Source of the DNA: a bacterium
GTDB taxonomy: Bacteria; Babelota; Babeliae; Babelales; Vermiphilaceae
Reading direction: 5' to 3'
NCBI GenBank assembly: GCA_021833825.1
Contig: JAKBEL010000001.1
Coordinates: 1 to 50,905 of the forward strand
Length of the DNA: 50,905 nucleotides
A model generated the notes under the pieces. That model ran no database searches. It saw only the letters and a program-made list of their open reading frames with translations, and was not told where the DNA came from. This document shows, piece by piece, positions 42,615 to 50,779 of the stretch (position 1 is the first letter of the stretch; each line of letters starts with the position of its first letter). The translations under genes were made by a program, and so were the position numbers.

Positions 42615-44812
42615 TGCAATTCGCTCGATAAATAATCTTGTAAGAATGTTATACGTTTAATATCTTTGGTGTTGTTAATAGCCATACCGATCGCTTTTGG
42701 TTGGCCAATAAAAATGCATAATTTTTTTGCTCGAGTGATGGCAGTATATATTAAATTTCTTCGGAGTAACATATAATGTTGCATAAATATAGGAATAATA
42801 GCAGCGTCAAATTCTGAACCTTGGCTTTTGTGAATTGATATTGCATAGGCAAGAACAAGTTCATCAAGTTCACTAAATTCATATTCTACAATACGATCTA
42901 AAAATGATACATGCATTACTTGATCTGTTTTGTCGATATTAGTGATAATGCCGATGTCACCATTGAAAACCAATTTTGTATAATTGTTTCTTATCTGCAT
43001 GACACGATCTTTTATTTTAAATTGATAACCATGATAGGTAACTTTCAGCTCTGTTGGAGAACCATTTAGCATGCTTTGAATATCAACATTTATCTTTTGT
43101 GTGCCGGCAATACCACGATTCATGGGAACGAGTGTAATAGCATTGCCATGGTGAATTCCAAAGCGAGTAAGCCCTTTGCTATAAATATGTTCAAGATGTC
43201 CAGCAAGATGCGCAGGATCATCCTCATTAATAAAAATAAAATCTTTTTTTGCTCCTTCAACTGGTGCAATAGGAAATTCGCCACGATTGATACGGTGAGC
43301 ATTGATAATGATCATGCTGTTCTGTGCTTGTCTGAAAATCTCTGTGAGTCGTATATGCGCAACTCTATTGCTCTCAAGCAGATCGTTAAGTACATTGCCA
43401 GGGCCAACAGACGGTAGTTGATCAACGTCTCCTATAAAAAGAACATGGGCTGAATGTGGCAACGCTTTTAATATTGCATATATAAGAAAGATATCGAGCA
43501 TAGATGCTTCATCAACAATGAGATAGTCGACCGCCAGTGCATTATTCTCATTGCGTGTAAAACCGAAACTATTTGGATCAAATTCAAGTAGGCGATGAAT
43601 AGTTGTTGCCTGCTTGCCTGTACTTTCGCTCATTCTCTTTGCAGCACGGCCAGTTGGTGCGGCCAATTTATAACTTACTTTATGATTATCCAAAATCTCT
43701 ATACATTTTTTGATGAGCGTTGTTTTTCCCGTTCCAGGTCCACCAGTCACAATTGAGACTTTATGTTTTAGACAGGTAATAATGCCATCGATCTGCTTCT
43801 CATTTAATGCTATCTCATTATTTTTTGGATTTTCTATGTAATTTCTAACTTCTGTAATATCGAAGTGTAAGTTTGAAGGATACTCAAGAAGTTTTTTTAC
43901 TTTTTGTGCAGTTCCATATTCAGTGAAATAATGTTGTGTATGCGTAATGAAGTGGAGGTTATCTTTTGATATAATTTTTATTTTATCCATATCATAAAGA
44001 TCATGAAACGCAGTTTTTAATAGTGGAGCGCTTTTGTCATTATCAAGCTCAAGCAATGCAACTGTTTTCTCTTTCAAATCTTGAAGTTCACTATAAAGAT
44101 GCCCTTGTGAGATATGTTCATTAAGTGCAAAGAGGATTCCAGCTCTAACACGCTTTACCGAATGGTGTTCAAAGCCTAAACTCTGTGCGATGCTATCAGC
44201 TATTTTAAATCCTATTCCCCAAATATCTTCTGCTAATCGGTATGGGTTTTCAGTTACTAGAGCGATCGATTCATGGCCATATTTTTTGTAAATTTTAGTT
44301 GCATAAGTTGTTGAGATTCCTTTATCTTGCAAAAAAACCATGACATTGGATATCTCTTTTTGATCTTGCCATGCTCGGATAATAGATTCTATCCGTTTAG
44401 GGCCAATGCCAGGCACAGTATGTAATTTTTCGGGATGCTTATCTATAATCTCAAGTGTTTGTGCGCCAAATTGTGAAACAAGTTTTTCGGCATATACCTT
44501 TCCAATGCCTTTAATAAGGCCAGATCCTAAATAACTTTTAAGGCCAACAATGCTGGTTGGCAATGTTGCAACGCATGAAGAGGCTTCAAATTGTCTTCCG
44601 AATTTTTGATGCATAACCCAAGAACCGCGTAGTGTTACCTCCTGTCCTGGCTGAATAGCGGGCAAAAATCCTTTAACAATTGTTGATTGATTTTGTCGTA
44701 AAGAAATAACGAAAACGGTAAATCCGTTTTCGTTATTCTGATAAATGAACTTCTCTATAGTTCCTGTCAACTCTTCTTGAATGATTGAAGGCTTTGCTGT
44801 ATCAATGCTCAT
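42605..44812 (-). CDS. recD2: RecD2-type 5'-3' DNA helicase
   Basis: A 735-aa SF1 helicase of the RecBC-independent RecD2 class (about 720-740 aa is usual). An N-terminal OB-like domain (about 10-85, GTIEKFIYQNNENGF) is followed by helix-hairpin-helix repeats (about 95-190; VPGIGPKRIESI, IWGIGFKIADSIAQ), then the two RecA domains. Walker A TGGPGTGKTTL lies near 355-363, VDEASMLD is the DExx box, DVDQLPSVGPG is motif III, and AYAISIHKSQGSEFD plus TAITRAK are motifs V-VI. It works in DNA repair and recombination. It overlaps both neighbours (11 nt upstream, 10 nt downstream) inside an envelope-protein operon. Confidence 0.96.
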   Translation of the reverse strand: MSIDTAKPSIIQEELTGTIEKFIYQNNENGFTVFVISLRQNQSTIVKGFLPAIQPGQEVTLRGSWVMHQKFGRQFEASSCVATLPTSIVGLKSYLGSGLIKGIGKVYAEKLVSQFGAQTLEIIDKHPEKLHTVPGIGPKRIESIIRAWQDQKEISNVMVFLQDKGISTTYATKIYKKYGHESIALVTENPYRLAEDIWGIGFKIADSIAQSLGFEHHSVKRVRAGILFALNEHISQGHLYSELQDLKEKTVALLELDNDKSAPLLKTAFHDLYDMDKIKIISKDNLHFITHTQHYFTEYGTAQKVKKLLEYPSNLHFDITEVRNYIENPKNNEIALNEKQIDGIITCLKHKVSIVTGGPGTGKTTLIKKCIEILDNHKVSYKLAAPTGRAAKRMSESTGKQATTIHRLLEFDPNSFGFTRNENNALAVDYLIVDEASMLDIFLIYAILKALPHSAHVLFIGDVDQLPSVGPGNVLNDLLESNRVAHIRLTEIFRQAQNSMIIINAHRINRGEFPIAPVEGAKKDFIFINEDDPAHLAGHLEHIYSKGLTRFGIHHGNAITLVPMNRGIAGTQKINVDIQSMLNGSPTELKVTYHGYQFKIKDRVMQIRNNYTKLVFNGDIGIITNIDKTDQVMHVSFLDRIVEYEFSELDELVLAYAISIHKSQGSEFDAAIIPIFMQHYMLLRRNLIYTAITRAKKLCIFIGQPKAIGMAINNTKDIKRITFLQDYLSSELQCR

Positions 44813-45515
44813 AAAGTCTATTTATTTTTGTCTTTTGTTGTTCAAAGAGTTTTTGAAATTGTTGTTCATAGACCTTTTTTTCTTTGTCGGTCTTTAAGGT
44901 ATCAATAAATTGCTGTCTTGCTTTTGGGCAACTGCTGATCATATCGTCAAGGAAATTTAGAAGATCATATAAAAATTCTGAGAGATCTTTAAATGAATTC
45001 ACATAGCTATAGAATGCTTCCATATCATTGTTGCCATCAGTCTCTGCCCAGCGCAGTAGAATATTGCTGGGATGGTTCCGTTTATGAAGGCGTAATGATT
45101 CACCGATGAAGATGAGCATCTGAGGTTTGAAGCTGCGGCCCATTTCAATAAATGGTTGAACACGAATTTCAAAGTCTGCTTTGACTTGTTCAAGAAGTGT
45201 CTTTTCTTCACTAGGATCGTTAAAAGTTAGCTTATGTAATTGTTCGATAGTATAAAGATCCCCATTGAATGAATAAAAGCCTTGCCTTTTGCCATTTTTG
45301 GCTACACCATAGAGCATCTGTAAAATTTGGGTTCTCATGATGAGCTTTGCATGGATTTTTTCTGGCCCGACAGCAAATGATTTGCCATCAAAAGTGCTCA
45401 AAAGAGGTGAGCTTAAGATGATATTGCCTGTAATTGGCCCCTTAGATGATCCCACCAGAAGGGCGCAGCTCAGAAATGAGCACCAAGTTATGCTATAAAA
45501 TATGTTTTTAATCAT
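44802..45515 (-). CDS. Secreted hypothetical protein
   Basis: 237 aa with a signal peptide (about 1-23, ALLVGSSKG) and a good ribosome binding site (AAAGGA) before ATG 45515. The mature protein is mostly helical (long runs such as EQVKADFEIRVQPFIEMG and SEFLYDLLNFLDDMISSC) and ends in a Lys/Gln-rich coil. I know no matching family. It sits between the barrel candidate and recD2, overlapping recD2 by 11 nt, and is in the same five-gene transcript. Confidence 0.75.
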   Translation of the reverse strand: MIKNIFYSITWCSFLSCALLVGSSKGPITGNIILSSPLLSTFDGKSFAVGPEKIHAKLIMRTQILQMLYGVAKNGKRQGFYSFNGDLYTIEQLHKLTFNDPSEEKTLLEQVKADFEIRVQPFIEMGRSFKPQMLIFIGESLRLHKRNHPSNILLRWAETDGNNDMEAFYSYVNSFKDLSEFLYDLLNFLDDMISSCPKARQQFIDTLKTDKEKKVYEQQFQKLFEQQKTKINRLYEH

Positions 45516-45532
45516 AAAGTATCCTTTATTAT

Positions 45533-47173
45533 TTAAAATAGATGTTCAAAGTTAATAGAGAGCATGTAGTCAGGGCCTATTCCAGTTGATGAAAAGTTAT
45601 ACTCTGCATTTAATGATAATATCCTATTTTGAGGTAATTTCCAAAATAAATTGCCGATTATGCCCACCTGATAGCCAAAAGGCTTGCGAGCAATGGTTTT
45701 ATTTAGTGGTTGAGGAAAGTTTTGTGGGATCTGAATTTTTGAAAGCTTTTCTCTTGTTGTGAGCCATGTATCAGAGGCAACAGAGTAACCCCATCCGTGA
45801 GTTTCATACATATATTTAGTGATCCACCGAAAAATTAATCCTGGCCTGACCTTAACTGGTAATGCAAAAGGGAATATGCGGTCGATAAATTGACTTTCAA
45901 GAAAATTGAGCACTTTCTTTGCATAGATAGGATCATCATTGGCATCTTCGATAATCACTTTTGGATCACGATTGAGGCCTAATGCAGCAAATCGTGCTCT
46001 GTCAGAGAGCTCTATGAAATAACGTGTTTCGGTTTTTGAAAATAGATATTCAGCTGTCATGCGACTGATAATGTTTATATGATCTGCCCATGGACGCCTA
46101 ATAAGTGTGTTTAACTTTGTTTTTGATCGTATATAACAACCTAGCCCAAAGTGCCCTCCGTTACCCATTTTGGTATCAATAAGATTTGCAGAAAAATGGT
46201 TGAGTGCTGTAAAGGCAAACTGTTGCCCAATCTCTTGTAAAGCTTCAAAATCCATCTGTTGAACTGCTAAATCAAATAAGGTACAAAAATTGAGCTCCGG
46301 GCCATGGCATAGTTTTTTAAAATAGTTGCCGTAAAGTCCTTTTTTTATTGCGCATGCAGTAGGAACGGTAGCCAATAGACCTATTTTGGTCGAAATACCA
46401 CCTAAGCGGGTTAATGGAAAGTCGAGATTGAGTCGCAAATCACCAAAGCCGAGCTTATCAGCAATGAGGTGTTTGCGTGCAAAATTGGTATCCTCTTCAG
46501 GATCGGTTATTCCAAGATCTGCCTCTATAGCATCAAGCTCTTCAGGTGTTAAGAAGAAGTTTGCTTCATTATAGTAAAATGGAAACCAAAATCTAAATCT
46601 TGATGATCCCCAGCGGCGCATGCCATGAAACATAAAGCCAGTTCGCCTCTCTTGAATGGTCATGCCTCGAAAGAGTGGAACCGCATCTTTAAGATCAACG
46701 GGTGTCTCGATTCCTAAATCTATGATACGTTGTTGAATCTCCTGAATAAAGCTCTCTTCAAATATGGCAAGATAAGAGCAGAGTTTAGTGCTGGTGCGTG
46801 TAAAGTTATCACGGGTTGTCTGGTTATAGAAAAAATGTGCACCAATATCCCAGGGATGAGCACACTCTTTTTGAGGTAAGAATATTCCATAGTCAAGAAG
46901 GCTTCTTTGGTTGAGTTCATTGGTACGTAAATAGAAGTCTTGTTGTAAAATGCAGAGTGCATTGAGGTCATCGATGAGAAGGGTCAAGACGTCCACAGGT
47001 TTGATATTAGAGGGGCAGGTTTGATTGGTTGTTATATTTAAATATTGTTCATCGTCAAAAAAATCAAAGATCTCATCGTCTGAGCACTCTATTGCAGCTG
47101 TTGGTATAATTAGTAGACATGCTGCAAGAAATATGCTCTGCTGTAGCCATATATGATATATTTTGAAATACAT
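45533..47173 (-). CDS. Predicted outer-membrane beta-barrel protein
   Basis: 546 aa, signal peptide about 1-27 (ends AAIEC). The second half alternates polar and hydrophobic residues in many short strands with aromatic girdles (RFRFWFPFYY, RLNLDFPL, HFGLGCYI, ILSLNAEYNF) and ends in NFEHLF, a terminal Phe of the kind recognised by the BAM machinery. The N-terminal 100 residues are acidic (DDEIFDFFDDEQ) and look separate. This is the main evidence for a Gram-negative envelope in the window. First gene of the minus-strand operon down to 41458. Its ligand or role (porin, surface protein) is unknown. Confidence 0.75.
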   Translation of the reverse strand: MYFKIYHIWLQQSIFLAACLLIIPTAAIECSDDEIFDFFDDEQYLNITTNQTCPSNIKPVDVLTLLIDDLNALCILQQDFYLRTNELNQRSLLDYGIFLPQKECAHPWDIGAHFFYNQTTRDNFTRTSTKLCSYLAIFEESFIQEIQQRIIDLGIETPVDLKDAVPLFRGMTIQERRTGFMFHGMRRWGSSRFRFWFPFYYNEANFFLTPEELDAIEADLGITDPEEDTNFARKHLIADKLGFGDLRLNLDFPLTRLGGISTKIGLLATVPTACAIKKGLYGNYFKKLCHGPELNFCTLFDLAVQQMDFEALQEIGQQFAFTALNHFSANLIDTKMGNGGHFGLGCYIRSKTKLNTLIRRPWADHINIISRMTAEYLFSKTETRYFIELSDRARFAALGLNRDPKVIIEDANDDPIYAKKVLNFLESQFIDRIFPFALPVKVRPGLIFRWITKYMYETHGWGYSVASDTWLTTREKLSKIQIPQNFPQPLNKTIARKPFGYQVGIIGNLFWKLPQNRILSLNAEYNFSSTGIGPDYMLSINFEHLF

Positions 47174-47356
47174 ATTACTGTTCTATTATATAATTTATAA
47201 AATTGGATTATAGTATCAATATGATACTTTTTGACTTTACTCTATTTTGCTTTGAAACACAAAAGCTTCGATATTTGTTACAGTTTTTTTGCACTAATAG
47301 GTATTTCTGCGCAGATAGGGTTGTAAAAAAAGATAATTATGCAGTAGACTAATAGT

Positions 47357-47379
47357 TAATTATTATAAAAGAATAATTA
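47357..47379. promoter_or_regulatory. Short palindrome upstream of atpE
   Basis: TAATTATT (47357-47364), seven nucleotides, then AATAATTA (47372-47379): a perfect 8-bp inverted repeat just before the atpE ribosome binding site (AGAAAGG, 47379-47385). It could be a weak hairpin or operator; the AT-rich context means chance is possible. Confidence 0.35.
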
Positions 47380-47391
47380 GAAAGGCATACA

Positions 47392-47637
47392 ATGGATGGA
47401 ATATTTTATGCAAAGGCTGCGGCCTATATCGGAGCAGCTATAGCTATGGGTATTGGTAGTTTTGGTCCAGCTTTTGGTCAGGGCATGATTGGGGCAAAAG
47501 CTTGTGAGAATATAGGTAAATATCCAGAAGCTTCTGGAGAGATCAAAAGTACTATGATTATTGCTATGGCGATTGTGGAAAGTTCTGCAATTTATTGTTT
47601 ATTGATTGCTGGCGGATTACTCTATTTTAATCTGTAA
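47392..47637 (+). CDS. atpE: ATP synthase F0 subunit c, Na+-type signature
   Basis: An 81-aa two-helix proteolipid forming the rotor ring in the inner membrane. Helix 1 has GPAFGQGMIGAKACE with Q30; the loop has KYPEASGE; helix 2 has IVESSAIY with the ion-binding E63, followed by S64, S65 and Y68. Spacing and identity match the Na+ site of the Ilyobacter tartaricus ring (Q32, E65, S66, T67, Y70, from memory), with Ser for Thr at one place. H+-type rings usually lack the Gln and Ser. I infer that the enzyme can use Na+. It starts the c-b'-b-delta-alpha cluster; the gene for subunit a is not upstream of it. Confidence 0.95.
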   Translation: MDGIFYAKAAAYIGAAIAMGIGSFGPAFGQGMIGAKACENIGKYPEASGEIKSTMIIAMAIVESSAIYCLLIAGGLLYFNL

Positions 47638-47685
47638 TAATTTTGGGGCCCTTACCAAGAGATTATTTTAGTAAGAGATAATATT

Positions 47686-48051
47686 ATGGAAATCAATCTT
47701 ACGCTTGTTGTTCAGGTAATAAATTTTTCTATTGCATGGGCTTTATTGCGCATTCTCTATTTTAAGCCTGCTATTGAATATATTGCCTATAAGAAAAAAG
47801 AGTATACAGATCTGGTTGATGCTCTTAGTGATTGGCAGAAAAAAATTACAATAAAAGAGCATGAAAAAAGTCAGATGTGGAAAGACTTTAAGGCATTTAG
47901 CAAAGCGCATGGGCCATCTATTGTAACAATGAAAGTGCCTTTTAAGTATAGTCATCCTATAGCACCACATATTGATCAAAAACATATAAAAGAGTTAATT
48001 GAAGAGGCAGCAGAGTTTATTATAGAAGGGGTCTCTCATGTTGAAGTATGA
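47686..48051 (+). CDS. ATP synthase F0 subunit b-like (b'), short
   Basis: 121 aa, 48 bp after atpE. The N-terminal MEINLTLVVQVINFSIAWAL helix followed by LYFKPAIEYIAYKKKEY is a typical start of subunit b. After about residue 60 the long helical stalk is cut short: the rest (about 65-121) contains GPSIVTMKVPFKYSHPIAP, not coiled-coil-like, then one helix. The stalk is far below the usual 150-160 aa. It overlaps the next gene by 14 nt. With the next gene it probably forms a b/b' heterodimer in which this chain is the reduced one. Confidence 0.75.
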   Translation: MEINLTLVVQVINFSIAWALLRILYFKPAIEYIAYKKKEYTDLVDALSDWQKKITIKEHEKSQMWKDFKAFSKAHGPSIVTMKVPFKYSHPIAPHIDQKHIKELIEEAAEFIIEGVSHVEV

Positions 48052-48535
48052 GGCTATAATATCTCTTATTTTTCGTTGGATTGACCTTATTATTATTTTT
48101 GCAGCAATAGGTTATGTTTTTGTTCGATGGGTATTGCCCTTTTTTAAGCAAGAGATTGCTGAAGAGCAAAAAAATCTGCAGGAGCTTCAGGATACTCTTG
48201 ATCGCGTTATTCAGCAGTCATCACATTTGGATCATCTACTAATAGATGATCAGGCGACTCTCAAGCGACTTGAGAAGCAATTGCATCAATGGAAAATGAT
48301 CTGTGAAAAAAAAGAGTATGAAAAATATCAAGAGCATCAAAGGATTCTTGCCAATCTAAAGCAAAGAAATGAACAAAAGATGCTTGGGATGATTCATGAT
48401 ATGATATATAAAAAAGTTGCTCCAGGCGCCTTAGAGAAGGTAGAATCTGATTTAAAGGTGAAGTATCAAGAGGCAGATGATAGTAGTTATTTTGTTCAAA
48501 AAATAATCTCTACATTGCAAAAAGGTGATGCATGA
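48038..48535 (+). CDS. atpF: ATP synthase F0 subunit b
   Basis: 165 aa: one N-terminal membrane helix (about 10-34, WIDLIIIFAAIGYVFVRWVLPFF) followed by a continuous charged coiled coil (about 36-160), the peripheral stalk that holds the F1 head. Sequence is poorly conserved, as usual for b; the assignment rests on topology, length and position between atpE and atpH. It starts inside the b'-like gene (14-nt overlap) and overlaps atpH by 4 nt (ATGA). Confidence 0.82.
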   Translation: MLKYEAIISLIFRWIDLIIIFAAIGYVFVRWVLPFFKQEIAEEQKNLQELQDTLDRVIQQSSHLDHLLIDDQATLKRLEKQLHQWKMICEKKEYEKYQEHQRILANLKQRNEQKMLGMIHDMIYKKVAPGALEKVESDLKVKYQEADDSSYFVQKIISTLQKGDA

Positions 48536-49074
48536 ATGCTGTTGCCCAAATATTAGCGCGCCGTTATGCATTGGCCTATTTACATACTTTTGATCAAGAT
48601 ATTTCAAAAGATGCGCTTATCTCTTTAAAGGAGGCAAGGTCATTTTTCTTAAATCACAAAAGAGCTCTCTATTTTTTATCTCTACCTACTATTGCCAAAG
48701 AGACAAAAATAAAAATCATGGAGCATCTATTTATGCAGTTTAAGCTTCCCGTATCCATAAACAGGCTTATGGAGCTTGTGATTGTACAAAAGAGGGCTGC
48801 ACTATGGTGTGAGATATTGCAATATATTATCGATCTGTATCAGCAGCAACAGCAGCTTATGACTGTGCTAATTGAGAGTTGGCCAAAATTGAGTAATGAT
48901 GAGATTGATAGGGTAAAACAATTTCTTGCACGTAAAACTGGTAACGATATTATATATACATATCGGATGAATCAAGATTTAATAGCGGGCATTAAAGCTC
49001 AAAGTGGCACGATATTATGGGAATGTTCTATAGCAAAGAATATACGAACTTTGCGTTTGTCCCTTATAAAGTAA
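48532..49074 (+). CDS. atpH: ATP synthase F1 subunit delta (OSCP)
   Basis: 180 aa, normal length. The N-terminal six-helix domain starts with LARRYALAYLHTFDQD, as in delta/OSCP, with FLSLPTIAKETKIKIMEHLF; the C-terminal part has the conserved strand-loop DLIAGIKAQSGTILWECSI (family pattern G-G-hydrophobic, here AGIKAQSG), then a final helix. It links the b stalk to the alpha subunits. It overlaps the b gene by 4 nt and is 13 bp from atpA. Confidence 0.92.
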   Translation: MNAVAQILARRYALAYLHTFDQDISKDALISLKEARSFFLNHKRALYFLSLPTIAKETKIKIMEHLFMQFKLPVSINRLMELVIVQKRAALWCEILQYIIDLYQQQQQLMTVLIESWPKLSNDEIDRVKQFLARKTGNDIIYTYRMNQDLIAGIKAQSGTILWECSIAKNIRTLRLSLIK

Positions 49075-49087
49075 GGCAAAGGATGCG

Positions 49088-50593
49088 ATGAAAATTAAGA
49101 GCACAGATTTAGTTTCGCTGTTTGAAGACGCGCTGAAGGGTATTTCACATACAGAGCTTGATGAGATAGGAATAGTTGTTCAAGTTGGTGATGGTATGTG
49201 TTATGTCCATGGCCTTAAAAATGTGGTTTATGGAGAGCGCGTTGAATTTCAAGGGGGCAATCAAGGAATTGTTTTTAACTTAGATGAAGATTCTGTAGTT
49301 GTGTTTCTTCTTTACAGTACCATTCCGGTCAAAGAGCTTGAAGTGGTTAAAAGAACGGGTCATGAGTTTAGAGCGCCAGTTGGAGATGTGTTGCTTGGTC
49401 GTGTTATTAATGCTGTGGGCCATCCAATAGATGCATTTGGGGCACTTAAGGTAGAAGAATATCGTTCAGTGCAATCAGAAGTTGCTTCAATTATTGAGCG
49501 TAGTCCAATCAATGAATCTTTAGAGAGCGGTATCATGGTCATCGATTCGTTGGTTCCTATTGGAAAGGGTCAACGAGAGCTTATTATTGGTAATCGCAAT
49601 ACGGGAAAAACTTCAGTTGTCCTTGATACCATCTTGCATCAAAAAGATACAAATGTGATCTGTATTTACGTCTCTATTGGTCAACGTCAGGCAAGTCTGG
49701 CTCGTATTATTCGCTTACTTGAAGAGAATGATGCGATGAAATATACCGTTGTGGTCAGTGCTGATGCTGGTGAGGCTATTTTAAATCAATGGCTTGCTCC
49801 TTATGTTGGTTGCACCATCGGTGAGCATTTCAGAGAGCAGGGTAAAGATGTTCTTATCATCTATGATGATTTGAGTAATCATGCAATAGCATTTAGGCAG
49901 ATGTCATTATTGATGCGTCAAGCACCTGGCCGAGAAGCGTATCCTGGCGATGTATTTTATCTGCATGCTCGTCTACTTGAACGAGCTGGAAAATTAGTGA
50001 GTGGCGGATCATTGACCGCACTGCCGATTGTGCAGATTCAGAGCGATGATATTACCGCCTATATTCCAACTAATCTAATTTCGATCACTGATGGGCAGGT
50101 TTTTCTTGATGCAAAACTATTCAATCAAGGAGTCCGTCCGGCAGTTAACGTTGAGCTTTCTGTCTCTCGTGTTGGTGGTGCAGCTCAGACTAAAGCGATT
50201 AAAAGAATGACAAAAGCATTGCGCTTAGAGTTAGCGCAATATCATGAACTTTTGAGTTTTGCTCAATTTGGCACTGAGCTTGATGAAATATCTCAGATGA
50301 AGCTTCAGCGGGGTGCTCTTACTGTTGAATTGATGAAGCAGAAGCAGTTTGTGACCTATAATTTTGTTGATCAATCCTTGATATTATTCTTGTTAAAAGA
50401 GAATTTTTTAAATGATTTGGCAATGAAAGATGTTCATGTATATGCATCTCAGTTTGTGAGCTTTGTCAGTTCGATATACAAAGAGCTGTATGATGCAATC
50501 ATGACTACTAAAGATATTACCGATGAACAGATGCATGAGCTCAAAATTATAGCATCTGAGTTTGACAAATTGTTTGTTCCTTGGGGAGTTTAG
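49088..50593 (+). CDS. atpA: ATP synthase F1 subunit alpha
   Basis: 501 aa, full length. Walker A reads GNRNTGKTS (about 168-176; the family usually has GDRQTGKT). Further marks: IYVSIGQRQASLARI, the catalytic-interface block SADAGEAILNQWLAPYVGCTIGEHF, LIIYDDLSNHAIAFRQMSLLMRQAPGREAYPGD (Walker B and the alpha signature), the arginine finger in GVRPAVNVELSVSRVGG, and a C-terminal helical domain with QFGTELDE. It forms non-catalytic nucleotide sites in the F1 head. The usual next genes (gamma, beta, epsilon) do not follow; a tRNA does. Confidence 0.97.
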   Translation: MKIKSTDLVSLFEDALKGISHTELDEIGIVVQVGDGMCYVHGLKNVVYGERVEFQGGNQGIVFNLDEDSVVVFLLYSTIPVKELEVVKRTGHEFRAPVGDVLLGRVINAVGHPIDAFGALKVEEYRSVQSEVASIIERSPINESLESGIMVIDSLVPIGKGQRELIIGNRNTGKTSVVLDTILHQKDTNVICIYVSIGQRQASLARIIRLLEENDAMKYTVVVSADAGEAILNQWLAPYVGCTIGEHFREQGKDVLIIYDDLSNHAIAFRQMSLLMRQAPGREAYPGDVFYLHARLLERAGKLVSGGSLTALPIVQIQSDDITAYIPTNLISITDGQVFLDAKLFNQGVRPAVNVELSVSRVGGAAQTKAIKRMTKALRLELAQYHELLSFAQFGTELDEISQMKLQRGALTVELMKQKQFVTYNFVDQSLILFLLKENFLNDLAMKDVHVYASQFVSFVSSIYKELYDAIMTTKDITDEQMHELKIIASEFDKLFVPWGV

Positions 50594-50648
50594 ATCTAGT
50601 AATTTATTCATTTTAAGCTATACTAAATTAAACTTTCTTTTTAATAAT

Positions 50649-50725
50649 GTGCCCGTAGCTCAGTTGGATAGAGCAACGGATTTCTAATCCGTAGGTCGTA
50701 GGTTCAAATCCTACCGGGCACACCA
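50649..50725 (+). tRNA. tRNA-Arg(UCU)
   Basis: A complete cloverleaf of 77 nt with encoded CCA. Acceptor stem GTGCCCG/CGGGCAC, D arm with GCTCAGTTGGATAGAGC, anticodon stem ACGGA/TCCGT with loop TTTCTAA and anticodon TCT at 50683-50685, T arm GTAGGTTCAAATCCTAC. It reads AGA/AGG arginine codons, common in an AT-rich genome. It lies 55 bp after atpA and may be co-transcribed. Confidence 0.98.
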
Positions 50726-50748
50726 ACCTTCGCTCTAACGAGCTACGG

Positions 50749-50767
50749 CTGGCACGGCCAGTTTTTT
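50749..50767 (+). terminator. Rho-independent terminator after tRNA-Arg
   Basis: CTGGC (50749-50753), loop ACG, GCCAG (50757-50761), then six T (50762-50767). A short but GC-rich stem in the right place to end the tRNA, and possibly the ATP synthase, transcript. Confidence 0.75.
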
Positions 50768-50779
50768 AAATGATTGACA

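Noticed and set aside
22355-47320. Shared 15-mer TTCTGCGCAGATAGG in two intergenic regions (near 22355 and 47305)
   Set aside because: One 15-nt match is about what chance gives in 50 kb, and the flanks do not align.
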